Assembly (NCBI RefSeq): GCF_020131355.1
Contig: NZ_JAHLEL010000006.1
Coordinates: 62,001 to 126,000 of the forward strand
Length of the DNA stretch: 64,000 bases
Origin: Pseudonocardia sp. ICBG1293
Lineage (GTDB): Bacteria; Actinomycetota; Actinomycetes; Mycobacteriales; Pseudonocardiaceae
Direction: 5' to 3'
The notes under the pieces: model-generated
Told to the model about the DNA's origin: nothing
Database searches by the model: none
Seen by the model: the letters and a program-made list of their open reading frames with translations, nothing else
Part shown: piece after piece, positions 32,762 through 41,298 of the stretch
How positions within the stretch are numbered: the first letter of the stretch is position 1
How the letters are laid out: the number at the start of each line of letters is the position of its first letter
Translations under genes and position numbers: made by a program

Positions 32762-33208
32762 TCAGGTCGAGATCCGGGCCCGGTCGGACTCCCTGCCGGA
32801 CTCGACGGTGATCGTGCGCGGCTTCGCCGACTCGGCGACCGGGATCCGGACGCGCAGTACACCTGCGTCGTAGGAGGCGCGGATACCGTCGGTGTCGAGG
32901 CCGTCGCCCAGGAACAGCTCGCGGGCGAACACGCCGTAGGGACGTTCGGAGGCGACCCACTCGAGGTTCTCGGCGGTGCCCGGGTGCGACGGCCGTCGTT
33001 CGGCGCGCACGGTGAGGGTGTTCCGCTCGACCGACAGCTCCACCGCGTCCGGGTCGATCCCGGGGAGGTCGAACTCGACGACGAACTCGTCGCCGTGGCG
33101 CCAGGCGTCCAGGGGCATCGCCGCGGGGCGCGACCAGGTCCCGCCGGTCTCGAGCGCCTGGGCCGCGAGCCGGTCCAGGGCACGGAACGGGTCGGTACGC
33201 AGCAGCAT
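32762..33208 (-). CDS. Hsp20/alpha-crystallin small heat shock protein
   Basis: A 148-aa ATP-independent holdase. The alpha-crystallin domain spans about residues 30-130: [34 protein letters not shown], then [29 protein letters not shown] with a G-V-L motif. The C-terminal extension is short. ATG 33208 has GGAAGGGAG upstream. A MerR-type gene directly upstream on the same strand probably regulates it. Confidence 0.9.
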   Translation of the reverse strand: MLLRTDPFRALDRLAAQALETGGTWSRPAAMPLDAWRHGDEFVVEFDLPGIDPDAVELSVERNTLTVRAERRPSHPGTAENLEWVASERPYGVFARELFLGDGLDTDGIRASYDAGVLRVRIPVAESAKPRTITVESGRESDRARIST

Positions 33209-33292
33209 CACGAACCACTCCCTTCCAGTCCCCGACCCCGTACGGGTCGGAGCTGTGTCCGGTTGTCCTCTCCTCCGGAGCCGCTCTCCGGA

Positions 33293-33328
33293 TATCTACA
33301 TCCTGAGATAGAGATTTTATGGTGTCAA
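33293..33328 (-). promoter_or_regulatory. hsp20 promoter with operator-like repeat
   Basis: On the minus strand TTGACA (complement of 33323-33328), 17 nt, CAGGAT (complement of 33300-33305). The -35 lies over the stop codon of the merR gene. TATCT (33293-33297) and AGATA (33306-33310) form an inverted repeat across the -10. This AT-rich segment differs from the surroundings. Confidence 0.55.
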
Positions 33329-33663
33329 GGCCTCTGTTCGGACGTATCGTCGGTGCGCAGCGCGGCGAGCTCGGCACGCAGTCGCTCGATCTCCGCGTGG
33401 GCCTGTCCGAGCTCCCCACGCAGCCGGTCGATCCAGGACGCGGAGCCCAGCGGGTGCCCGTCGTCGAGCAGGGTCCGCAGGCGGGCGGCCTGCTCCAGCT
33501 GGCGGCGGGAGTAGCGGCGGTGTCCCCCCGCGGAGCGCAGGGGATGGACCACTCCGGCGGTGTCGAGGCTGCGCAGGAACGCGGGCTCCACGTCGAGCAG
33601 CTCCGCCGCCTGGCCCATGGCCATGGCGGGGTAGTCGGGATCGTCGAGCCGGTCCAGTCCCAC
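33325..33663 (-). CDS. MerR-family regulator (HspR-like)
   Basis: A 112-aa protein with a MerR HTH (MAMGQAAELLDVEPAFLRSLDTAGVVHPLRSAGGHRRYSRRQLEQAARLRTLL) and a C-terminal coiled-coil helix (WIDRLRGELGQAHAEIERLRAELAAL) but no metal-binding cysteines. The position upstream of hsp20 and the RSAGGHRRYS wing fit an HspR-like heat-shock or stress regulator. GTG 33663 has GGAGAGGA upstream. Confidence 0.82.
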   Translation of the reverse strand: MGLDRLDDPDYPAMAMGQAAELLDVEPAFLRSLDTAGVVHPLRSAGGHRRYSRRQLEQAARLRTLLDDGHPLGSASWIDRLRGELGQAHAEIERLRAELAALRTDDTSEQRP

Positions 33664-33727
33664 GGTGCCGTCCTCTCCGTCCGGGGCCCGCTGCTCGGGC
33701 CGGCGCCGCCCCGTGGTCCTCGATGAT

Positions 33728-33745
33728 CTGTAGTGGAGACTACAG
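33728..33745. promoter_or_regulatory. Inverted repeat upstream of merR
   Basis: CTGTAGT-GGAG-ACTACAG is a perfect 7-4-7 repeat 65 bp upstream of the merR start, a candidate autoregulatory operator. The remaining part of 33664-33940 has no gene. Confidence 0.5.
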
Positions 33746-33940
33746 TTCCGGTCGCGTGCTCGGGGAGGTCGCCGGCGGGCGAGGGTGACCGGAGCGAGCG
33801 GCCCGTGCGGCACGCCCGGCCGGGCACCGATCCCGGCGGAGCGGCGTCCGGCCGGTCCGGCGCCGGTCGTGGGCCGTCCCGGGGGTGAGGGCTGCGACAC
33901 CCGGGTTGCCCGGTCGTTAGCACTGCGATGGAGTGGGGCC

Positions 33941-34924
33941 GTGCTCTCCTCGCGTTGGCTGGTCCCGCTGCTGGCCGTGCTCTTCGTCCCGCTCTGGGCG
34001 TCCGGCTTCATCGCGGGCAAGATCGCGACCGGGTCGACCGACGTCCCCGCGGTCCTGTTCTGGCGGTTCGTCGTCGCGCTGGTGGTGATGCTGGTCGCGG
34101 TCGCGGTGCTACGCCCGGGCCTCCCGCGGGGACGTGCCTGGGTGCACCTCGCGGTGACCGCGTTGCTGCTGCAGGTCGGGCAGTTCACCTTCGTCTACAG
34201 CGGGCTCGCCTCGGGGGTCCCCGCCGGACTGTCGAGCCTGATCCTCGGCATGGCGCCGCTGCTCGTCGGGCTGCTGACCCCGCTGCTGCTCGCCACCCGT
34301 CTGGGCGTCGGGCCGGTGCTGGGGCTGCTGATCGGCGCCACCGGCGTCTACGTGGTGCTGGCCGACGACCTGGGCGCGGGGCTGGGCGGCAACCTCGTGT
34401 TCCCGGTGCTGGGCATGCTCGCGCTCGCCTCCGGGACGCTCTACCAGAAGCGCTTCAACGACGACACGCCGGTGGTGACCAGCGTCGTCGTCCAGATGGC
34501 GACCTCGCTGGTCGCGACCCTGGTGGCATGGCCGTTCCTCGGCGCGGACTGGCTGCCCCGCGCGGCGTCGGGCTGGGCGGCCGTCGTGTTCCTCGGGGTC
34601 GTGAACTCGGCGGGCGCGTTCGTGCTGATGTTCGTGCTGCTGCGGCGCCGGTCCACGGTGTTCGTGTCGTCGCTGCTGAACCTGGTCCCGGCCACGACCG
34701 CGCTGGTCGCGGTGCCCGTGCTCGGGGAGCCGCTCACCGTGCAGGCGGTGCTCGGCCTGGGCATCGCCCTGGTCGGGATGTTCGTCGGGCTGGGCCGGGT
34801 GCCCGGCCTGCGGGACCGCCGTGTCGTGACCGACGCGGTCGGCGCCGTGCCGCCGGGAGGGCCGGAGACCGACGGCGCCGCCCCGGCGGCGGGTGGACCG
34901 GGGCGCCGGGCCGCAGGCGCCTAG
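33941..34924 (+). CDS. EamA/DMT family transporter
   Basis: A 327-aa membrane protein with about ten transmembrane helices in two EamA repeats. The first begins WLVPLLAVLFVPLWASGFIAGKIA and the second includes VFPVLGMLALASGTLYQKRF. The C-terminal tail is Pro/Gly-rich. GTG 33941 has GGAG 7 nt upstream. It is a probable drug/metabolite exporter with unknown substrate, ending 10 bp before the dnaG start. Confidence 0.85.
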   Translation: MLSSRWLVPLLAVLFVPLWASGFIAGKIATGSTDVPAVLFWRFVVALVVMLVAVAVLRPGLPRGRAWVHLAVTALLLQVGQFTFVYSGLASGVPAGLSSLILGMAPLLVGLLTPLLLATRLGVGPVLGLLIGATGVYVVLADDLGAGLGGNLVFPVLGMLALASGTLYQKRFNDDTPVVTSVVVQMATSLVATLVAWPFLGADWLPRAASGWAAVVFLGVVNSAGAFVLMFVLLRRRSTVFVSSLLNLVPATTALVAVPVLGEPLTVQAVLGLGIALVGMFVGLGRVPGLRDRRVVTDAVGAVPPGGPETDGAAPAAGGPGRRAAGA

Positions 34925-34934
34925 ACTGGCCGGC
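34922..34934 (+). promoter_or_regulatory. Leaderless promoter -10 of dnaG
   Basis: TAGACT at 34922-34927, then 7 nt to GTG 34935. The same hexamer and spacing occur before recO. The TAG of the hexamer is also the stop of the EamA gene. Confidence 0.6.
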
Positions 34935-36803
34935 GTGGCAGGACGGATCCGGGACGCCGACATCACCGAGGTCCGCAACCGCACGCGGGTCGAGGAGATC
35001 GTCGAGGAGTACGTGGCCCTCCGCCGCGCCGGGGCGGGCTCGCTGAAGGGCCTGTGCCCGTTCCACGACGAGAAGTCCCCGTCGTTCACCGTCCGCCCCT
35101 CGCACGGCACGTTCCACTGCTTCGGCTGCGGCGAGCACGGCAGCGTCATCGACTTCGTCATGAAGATGGAGGTCATCGGGTTCCCCGAGGCCGTCGAGCG
35201 GCTCGCCGAGCGCTGCGGGGTCCGGCTGACCTACGAGGGCGGCGGGTCCTCGGTGCAGCGCGACCGCGGCACCCGCAGCCGCCTGCTGGAGATCAACAAG
35301 AAGGCACAGGCGTTCTACGCCGAGCAGCTCGCCACCCCCGCAGGCCGTGCGGGCATGCAGTTCCTCGCCGACCGCGGCTTCGACGCCGCCGCCGCCGAGA
35401 AGTTCGGCTGCGGCTACGCCCCGGCGGGCTGGGACACCGTCACCAAGCACCTGCTGGCACAGGGCTACCAGCTGGACGAGCTGATCAAGGCCGGCATCTC
35501 CAAGGAGGGCAGGCGTGGCGCGATCGACCGGTTCCACCGGCGCCTGCTCTGGCCGATCCGGGACCTGGGCGGCGACGTCGTGGGGTTCGGCGCGCGCCGG
35601 CTGTTCGACGACGACGGCATCGAGGCCAAGTACCTCAACACCTCCGAGACGCCGGTCTACCGCAAGACCCACGTGCTGTTCGGCCTGGACCAGGCCAAGC
35701 GCGAGATCGCGAAGACCCGCCAGGTCGTCGTCGTCGAGGGCTACACCGACGTGATGGCGATGCACCTCGCCGGGGTGACCACCGCCGTCGCCTCCTGTGG
35801 CACGGCGTTCGGCACCGAGCACGTCTCGGTCATCCGCAGGCTGATCGGCGACGACTCCTTCGACCGCGGCGAGGTCATCTACACCTTCGACGGCGACGCG
35901 GCCGGGCAGAACGCCGCGATGAAGGCGTTCGAGGGCGACCAGAACTTCGCCGCACAGACCTTCGTCGCCGTCGCCCCGGACGGCCAGGACCCCTGCGACC
36001 TGCGCAACAACCACGGCGACGCGGCCGTGAAGGACCTCGTGGCCCGCCGCGAGCCGCTGTTCGAGTTCGCCATCCGCACCGAGCTGCGCAGCCACGACCT
36101 CGCCAGCGCCGAGGGCCGGGTCGCGGCCCTGCAGCGCACCGTGCCGCTGGTCGCCCGGATCAAGCGGGAGGACCTGCGCGACGAGTACGCCCGCAGGCTC
36201 GCCGGGTGGGTCGGCTGGGACGACATCGCCGTCGTCGTGCGACGGGTGCGCGAGAGCGCCGGGGTGTCGCCGGAGGGCGGCCGTTCCCGGCGGCGGGCTC
36301 CGCTGCCCGCCCCGAAGCGCGACGACACGCAGCTGCACCTGCAGCGGGAGGCGCTGAAGGCGGCCCTGCAGATCCCCGGCGTCGTCGGACCCGGGTTCGA
36401 CGAGCTGCCCGAGGCCGGGTTCACTCATCCGCAGCTGGCCGCGGTGCACCGGGCGATCATGGCGGCGGGCGGGGTGTGCGCCGGGCTCGACGGCTCGGAC
36501 TGGCTCGACGCGGTCGTCGCCGAGGGGGCGGGGGACGACGTGAAGCGCCTGGTCAGCGAGCTGGCCGTGGAGGACCTGGAGCTCCCCAAGCGCAACACCG
36601 ACGAGGTCCGCTACGTCAACGGCGTCCTCGCCGGGGTCCGACTCGGCCTGGTCGAGCGCGAGATCGCCGACCTCAAGTCGCAGCTGCAGCGCACCAACGC
36701 CGAGACCGACCACGACGAGTACATGGACCTGTTCGGGGTGCTCGTCCCGCTGGAGCAGTACAAGATCCAGCTGCGCGAGCAGGCCTCCGGGGTCGCGTCG
36801 TGA
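34935..36803 (+). CDS. dnaG: DNA primase DnaG
   Basis: A 622-aa primase making RNA primers at the replication fork. The CHC2 zinc site is C41-x2-H44...C62-x2-C65. The TOPRIM core has VVVVEGYTDVMAMHLAG, GTAFG and FDGDAAGQNAA. The C-terminal part (about 440-622) is the DnaB-interaction domain. The start is the GTG of the leaderless-type promoter. Its stop overlaps the next gene (GTGA 36800-36803). Confidence 0.96.
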   Translation: MAGRIRDADITEVRNRTRVEEIVEEYVALRRAGAGSLKGLCPFHDEKSPSFTVRPSHGTFHCFGCGEHGSVIDFVMKMEVIGFPEAVERLAERCGVRLTYEGGGSSVQRDRGTRSRLLEINKKAQAFYAEQLATPAGRAGMQFLADRGFDAAAAEKFGCGYAPAGWDTVTKHLLAQGYQLDELIKAGISKEGRRGAIDRFHRRLLWPIRDLGGDVVGFGARRLFDDDGIEAKYLNTSETPVYRKTHVLFGLDQAKREIAKTRQVVVVEGYTDVMAMHLAGVTTAVASCGTAFGTEHVSVIRRLIGDDSFDRGEVIYTFDGDAAGQNAAMKAFEGDQNFAAQTFVAVAPDGQDPCDLRNNHGDAAVKDLVARREPLFEFAIRTELRSHDLASAEGRVAALQRTVPLVARIKREDLRDEYARRLAGWVGWDDIAVVVRRVRESAGVSPEGGRSRRRAPLPAPKRDDTQLHLQREALKAALQIPGVVGPGFDELPEAGFTHPQLAAVHRAIMAAGGVCAGLDGSDWLDAVVAEGAGDDVKRLVSELAVEDLELPKRNTDEVRYVNGVLAGVRLGLVEREIADLKSQLQRTNAETDHDEYMDLFGVLVPLEQYKIQLREQASGVAS

Positions 36804-37312
36804 CGGGGCTCTGGGCGCGGCTGTTCGGCCACGAGCCGGTGCCCGACGCGGTGGCCGAGTCCCTGGCCGACTCCGAGGCCGTCGTCGCGACCGCGCAGGC
36901 CCCGGACGGGATGCTCGTGGTGACCTCGTGGGGGATCTGGCCGCCCGGCGGCGCGCGGCTGGGCTGGCACGAGATCGCCAAGGCCACCTGGGACAAGGTG
37001 AGCCTGGTCGTGACACCGACCTCGGCCGAGCAGATCGCCCCCGGCACCGAGCTGCTGGCCGACGGGCGTCCCCTGCGGTTCCGGCTGGCCGAGCCGGGCA
37101 AGGTCCCGCAGGCGGTGCAGGAACGGGTCACCCAGTCCATCCGCACCCGCAACCGCCGGGAGCTGCCCGGGGGAGGGGCCTGGGTGCTGCAGCGCCGGGT
37201 CCCCGGCCGCGACGGGCTGGTGCTCCAGGTGCGTCCCGACCCCGGCACCGACCCCGGCGCCGCACGACGGCTGGCCGAGGGCATCGCCGCCCGCCTCCCG
37301 GAGGACCCGTGA
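36800..37312 (+). CDS. Hypothetical protein, 170 aa, coupled to dnaG
   Basis: A soluble protein beginning VTGLWARLFGHEPVPDAVAESL, with beta-rich sequence (MLVVTSWGIWPPGGARLGWHEIAKATWDKVSLVV) and a C-terminal helix. It looks like a small PH-like or beta-barrel protein of actinobacteria, without assigned function. GTG start and stop overlap dnaG and the methyltransferase, so all three are translated as one chain. Confidence 0.7.
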   Translation: MTGLWARLFGHEPVPDAVAESLADSEAVVATAQAPDGMLVVTSWGIWPPGGARLGWHEIAKATWDKVSLVVTPTSAEQIAPGTELLADGRPLRFRLAEPGKVPQAVQERVTQSIRTRNRRELPGGGAWVLQRRVPGRDGLVLQVRPDPGTDPGAARRLAEGIAARLPEDP

Positions 37313-38079
37313 CCACGACCTGGGACCCGCAGCTCTACCGGGCCTTCGACGACCACCGCTCCCGCCCGTTCCTCGACCTGCTGGCCCGGGTGGGCGAGCC
37401 GGACCCGGCGCTGACCCGGGTGGTCGACGCCGGTTGCGGGCCCGGCCACCTGACCGGCCTGCTGGCCCGGCGCTGGCCGGCGGCGACCGTGGAGGCGTTC
37501 GACTCCTCACCGGACATGGTCGCCGCGGCGCGGGCCGCGGGCGTCGACGCCACCCGGGTCGACGTGCGCGACTGGACACCGCCCCGCGACACCGGCGTGC
37601 TCGTGTCCAACGCGGTGCTCCAGTGGGTGCCCGAGCACCCCGAGGTGCTGCGCCGGTGGACGGCCTCCCTCGCTCCCGGTGCGTGGATCGCGGTGCAGGT
37701 GCCCGGCAACTTCGACGCACCCTCGCACGTCCTGACCAGGGAGGTCGCCACCCTGCCGCGGTGGCGCGACCGGATCGTGCTGCGCGGCACCGGGACCGTG
37801 CTCGACCCGCTCGGTTACGCCGACCTCCTGGCCGCCGGGGGCGCCGACGTCGACGCCTGGGAGACGACCTACCTGCAGCGACTCGACGGTGAGGACCCGG
37901 TCCTGCGCTGGATCTCCGGCACCGCCCTGCGCCCGGTCCGGGACGCCCTGGACGACGACGCCTACGCCGACTTCGTACGCGAGCTCGCCCCCCGGCTGCG
38001 GGCGGCCTACCCGCCCAGCGCCGACGGCGGGACCTGGTTCCCGTTCCGCCGGGTCTTCGCCGTCGCCCGCACCCGCTGA
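37309..38079 (+). CDS. tam: Trans-aconitate 2-methyltransferase-like
   Basis: A 256-aa class I SAM methyltransferase. Motif I is VVDAGCGPGHLTGLLARRW, followed by EAFDSSPDMVAAAR. The Tam-like features WDPQLYRAFDDHRSRPFLDLLARV, NAVLQWVPEHPEVL and VQVPGNFDAPSH are present. The expected reaction is methyl esterification of trans-aconitate, a spontaneous cis-aconitate by-product. Start GTG 37309 overlaps the previous stop. Confidence 0.82.
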   Translation: MTTTWDPQLYRAFDDHRSRPFLDLLARVGEPDPALTRVVDAGCGPGHLTGLLARRWPAATVEAFDSSPDMVAAARAAGVDATRVDVRDWTPPRDTGVLVSNAVLQWVPEHPEVLRRWTASLAPGAWIAVQVPGNFDAPSHVLTREVATLPRWRDRIVLRGTGTVLDPLGYADLLAAGGADVDAWETTYLQRLDGEDPVLRWISGTALRPVRDALDDDAYADFVRELAPRLRAAYPPSADGGTWFPFRRVFAVARTR

Positions 38080-38154
38080 CCCCCGCTCCGACCCCGTGGG
38101 GGGTCCCCACCGGTCGTGCCCGGTGCCGGATCCGGCCGGGGGTGTGGCTGCGCC

Positions 38155-38352
38155 TCAGCGACCGGTGTTCTGGCCGCCGCGCACCTTGTCGATCGCACCC
38201 TCCACGCCCGCCCGCGCGACGCCCGCGGCACCCTGGACCGCGGGATGGTCCGCCGCCCGGTGGTAGGCACGGACGAGCTGTTCGTAGCGCTCGTGACCGG
38301 CTCTGGTGCCGAGGACGTACCCGACGGCGACACCCACGAGGAACTTGACCAT
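38155..38352 (-). CDS. Small membrane-anchored protein, 65 aa (YtxH-like)
   Basis: MVKFLVGVAVGYVLGTRAG is a short glycine-zipper membrane segment. A charged helical part (HERYEQLVRAYHRAADH...AIDKVRGG) follows. This form is common in actinobacteria, with unknown role. ATG 38352 has GAGGTGAGGGGA upstream. Confidence 0.65.
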   Translation of the reverse strand: MVKFLVGVAVGYVLGTRAGHERYEQLVRAYHRAADHPAVQGAAGVARAGVEGAIDKVRGGQNTGR

Positions 38353-38452
38353 TCCCCTCACCTCCGACCGCGACCGTACCCGGACCGCGGCCACTGTCCG
38401 ACCGCCACCCGGACGGGGTCGCGACCAGCGGGAACAGCGGCCGAACGGGGGG

Positions 38453-38484
38453 TTGCGAGGGGGCTGTCCGGGGTGTTGTAGAGT
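38453..38484 (+). promoter_or_regulatory. Possible tRNA-Asn promoter
   Basis: TTGCGA (38453-38458) and the overlapping -10 candidates TGTAGA (38477-38482) or TAGAGT (38479-38484) lie about 45 bp before the tRNA. Confidence 0.35.
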
Positions 38485-38526
38485 TCTTCTCGTCGCCGGG
38501 AACACCATCCGGAACGGCATGAACGG

Positions 38527-38598
38527 TCCTCCGTAGCTCAATGGCAGAGCACCCGACTGTTAATCGGGCGGTTATTGGTTCGAGTCCAATCGGAGGAG
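38527..38598 (+). tRNA. tRNA-Asn (anticodon GTT)
   Basis: Acceptor stem TCCTCCG pairs with CGGAGGA. The D-arm GCTCAATGGCAGAGC follows, then anticodon arm CCCGA-CTGTTAA-TCGGG with GTT at 38559-38561 and T-arm ATTGG-TTCGAGT-CCAAT. Discriminator G at 38598. CCA is not encoded. The 3' half is copied imperfectly at 41234-41298. Confidence 0.95.
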
Positions 38599-39377
38599 CT
38601 TTCCCCGAGGTCAGTGACGTGACCCGGGCAGCGACCCGAGATCGATCCCCCAGGAAACCCACACTCATGGGCTCCGGGGGTCGACGTCGTTCCGACGACC
38701 TCCAGGACCTCCTTGGCCCCGGTCGCGGCCACCTTGCGGCCGACGTGCAAGACCTGCGTCATCGAGATCGTCGAGTGGCCGAGCTGGTCCGCGGCCTGGC
38801 GAGCCGAGAGTCCGGCGTCGTCCGTCAGTGTCGCGACCGTCGTGCGACACACGTGCGAGGTGACCCAGCCGGGGCCCGCCCGGGCGACGATGTCCCGCAG
38901 GTCCGCCTGGGTGTTCGACGGATCGCGCAGCCCACCCATGACGGCGGGGAACACCGGGGCCTGCCCGTCAGCGTCCGGGACGGCGGCCCGGCGCTCACGG
39001 AGCATCGTCGGCGCCCAGCTCGACAGCTCCAGCGTCCGGTACCCGCTCCTGCTCTTCGGCTTCCACCTGGTCGACACGCCCTTGCCCTTGATGCGGACGA
39101 CGGTGCCCCGCACCTCCACGGTTCCGGTCTCCTGATCGAGCGCGTCCCAGGTGACCGCGGTGGCCTCGCCGATCCGCAGGCCCGTCACCGACATGACGTC
39201 GGTCGGCTCGACCAGGTCGAGACCGCGGCACTTCTCGTCCTCGTGCAGCGGTCGAGACGGCCGGTGCTCAGCTCCACCCGCAGTCGTCCGAGCCCATCGC
39301 ACACGTGTCTCCCGAACTGGAGCCGGGAGAGCGACTCGTCGGACGACTACGGACGCCACAGGACCGCTCAGCTGCAC
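38538..39377 (-). pseudogene. Tyrosine recombinase (integrase) remnant
   Basis: The open frame contains the integrase catalytic domain from about 39240 to 38700: Arg in VTGLRIGEATAVTW, HxxR in TSHVCRTTVATL, and GHS in QLGHSTISMTQ. The nucleophile Tyr expected just before GRK is replaced (TQVLHVGRK), and the N-terminal arm and core-binding domains are missing. Its 3' end runs into the tRNA-Asn sequence. It is a decayed integrase of an element that used the tRNA as attachment site. Confidence 0.75.
38567..38633 (+). repeat. Attachment-site-like repeat at tRNA-Asn (left)
   Basis: This covers the 3' part of the tRNA plus downstream bases, sharing GAGTCC, ATCGG, CCCGAGGTC and CGGGCAGCGA with 41234-41298 in the same order and spacing within a few bases. 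Confidence 0.65.
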
Positions 39378-39477
39378 CGAGCCGACATCGGTGCTCGTCT
39401 GCGACGCGCTGCCGGTGCCGGGGGGTCACGCGACCGTGGTGGATCGGAGGTGAGAGCGATCAGGCGCCGATCTGCGC

Positions 39478-40119
39478 TCAGGGCCGGCTGCGCGCGAAGA
39501 TCATGGCCCCCGGGACGGCCTCGTCCGGTCGGATGACCAGTTGGGCCTCGATGGTGAACCCCGCGTCCCGGAGCCCACCCGCGACCGTGCTCGGCCGGCG
39601 GTGGTAGCTGTCGATGGTGATCGGTCGACCGGTGTAGCCCTCGGACGTGTGGTGTGTCTCGTCGCCGACGTGGAAGCCGATGAGGAGCGGTGCCCGGGGG
39701 CGCAGCACTCGGTGGAACTGTTCGAACACCCCGGGCAGGGCATGGTCGGGCACATGGACGATCGACCAGAACGCCAGGAGGCCGGCGACCGAGCCGTCGG
39801 CCAGGTCGAGGTCGGTCATCGTCCCCACCTCGAAGCGGAGCCCGGGGTAGTCGCGGCGTGCGATCGCGATCAGCTCGGGTGAGAGGTCGATACCGAATGC
39901 GTCCACTCCGGCGTCCTGGAGGTGGCGGGTGACGTAGCCGGGGCCGCAGCCGACGTCGACGACCGGGCCGCCACCGGCGTCGCGCACCGACTCTGCGAAC
40001 AACCCGAGGCCCGCGCGCAGGTAGGGATTGCCGCCGAGCAGGCCACGGACCTTCTCGGCGTATCCGGCGGCGTCGGTGTCGTACGACGAGCGGGTGTCGG
40101 ACAGCCACATGTCGGACAT
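39478..40119 (-). CDS. Class I SAM-dependent methyltransferase
   Basis: A 213-aa methyltransferase (type 11-like): motif I VVDVGCGPGYVTRHLQ, then AFGIDLSPELIAIARRDYPGLRFEVGTMTDLDLADGSVAGLLAFWSIVHVPD. Substrate unknown. ATG 40119 is chosen because TACTGT (complement of 40127-40132) stands 7 nt upstream, a leaderless arrangement; GTG 40128 is the alternative. It lies inside the tRNA-Asn-associated element. Confidence 0.82.
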   Translation of the reverse strand: MSDMWLSDTRSSYDTDAAGYAEKVRGLLGGNPYLRAGLGLFAESVRDAGGGPVVDVGCGPGYVTRHLQDAGVDAFGIDLSPELIAIARRDYPGLRFEVGTMTDLDLADGSVAGLLAFWSIVHVPDHALPGVFEQFHRVLRPRAPLLIGFHVGDETHHTSEGYTGRPITIDSYHRRPSTVAGGLRDAGFTIEAQLVIRPDEAVPGAMIFARSRP

Positions 40120-40364
40120 GGGCGACACAGTAGGCCGCTCGCGCGGGTGACGGTCCTCGTCGGCTCCCGCGGCGGAGGTGCCGGTGGCGCCGGGTGAGGA
40201 GCCCGGCCGCTGTGCGGGAGTGGCCTGAGCGTGACGGTCGTTGTCGGTCGAGCTACTAGAGTTCGCGGAAGGTGATCGTCGACAGTGGGTCGCTCGGCGC
40301 GCGAGAGCGTGCGTCGGCCCGCGGCTCGGCGCACGCGGGTGTTGCGGGAAGGAGCGTGTTCTCG

Positions 40365-41224
40365 ATGTCGACGGGAGCCCCGGTCGATGGATTCACCCTG
40401 AGCTTCGACCGTCTGGGATCGGCCGGCCGGCCGCCGGTGGTCCTGCTCCACGGTTGGCCCGGGGACCGGACGGACATGGCCTCCGTCGCCGAGAGGCTCG
40501 GGGACGAGTTCGACGTCGTCGTGCCGGACCTGCGCGGTTTCGGCGCCTCGGACAAGCACCTCCGCGACCCCGGCGACGCCTACAGCATGGTGGCCCAGGC
40601 CCGCAGCGTGACGGGACTGATCGAGGAGCTGGGGCTTTCCCGGGTCGTGCTGGGCGGCTACGACATCGGTAGCAGGGTCGGTCAGCAGATCGCGAAGGAC
40701 CGGCCCGACCTGGTCGGCGCCCTGGTCATCACGCCACCGGCCCCCGGCGTCGGGTCACGGATCCTCAGCGAGGATCCCTTCCGCGAGTTCTGGTACCAGT
40801 CCTTCCATCATCTCGACCTGGCCGAGAAGCTCCTCGACGGGAAACCGGACGCCGTACGGGACTATCTGGAGTACTTCTGGACCCACTGGTCCGGCCCGGA
40901 CTTCGTCGTGGACGCCGCCCGGCTCGAGCACCTGACGTCGGTGTACGGCGCCCCCGGCGCGTTCGTCGCCTCGATCGGGTACTACCGGGCGGCCGGGAAC
41001 GTCGTGGCGCGCTACCTGGGCGAGACGGTCCCCGACGAGAAGATCATGGTCCCCACGGGTTCCTGTGGGCCGAGCACGACCCCCTGTTCCTGCGCGCCTG
41101 GTCCGACCGTGTCGGAGAGTTCTTCGCGCAGGTCACCGTCCAGTTCGTGGACGGGGTCGGTCACTTCGTCCCGGTCGAGGCGCCCGACACCTTCGCCGAC
41201 GCCATCGTGCACGCGAGCACGTAG
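40365..41224 (+). pseudogene. Epoxide hydrolase-like alpha/beta hydrolase, frameshifted
   Basis: ATG 40365 has GGAAGGAG upstream. Residues 1 to about 230 read well: VVLLHGWPGDRTDM, VVPDLRGFGASDK, and the nucleophile elbow GGYDIGSRVG with Asp, as in epoxide hydrolases/dehalogenases. Near 41050-41062 the sensible frame changes: the family C-terminus LWAEHDPLFLRAWSDR and VDGVGHFVPVEAPDTFADAI, with the catalytic Asp and His, is in another frame ending at TAG 41222-41224. A one-base loss, or a sequencing error, would explain it. Confidence 0.75.
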
Positions 41225-41233
41225 GCCCCTGAC

Positions 41234-41298
41234 GGCGGTCATCGGTCCGAGTCCGATCGGGGGGCATGTCCCGAGGTCGATGTGACTCGGGCAGCGAT
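41234..41298 (+). repeat. Diverged copy of the tRNA-Asn 3' half (right)
   Basis: GGCGGTCATCGG, TCCGAGT, CCGATCGG here against GGCGGTTATTGG, TTCGAGT, CCAATCGG in the tRNA. The T-stem differences are paired (ATCGG/CCGAT), so it derives from another functional tRNA-Asn-like sequence. The following CCCGAGGTC and CGGGCAGCGA also match. Likely the right attachment remnant of an integrated element. Confidence 0.65.

Noticed and set aside
41234..41298. A second tRNA gene
   Set aside because: Only the 3' half (T-arm and acceptor 3' strand) is present; no D-arm, anticodon arm or 5' acceptor strand.
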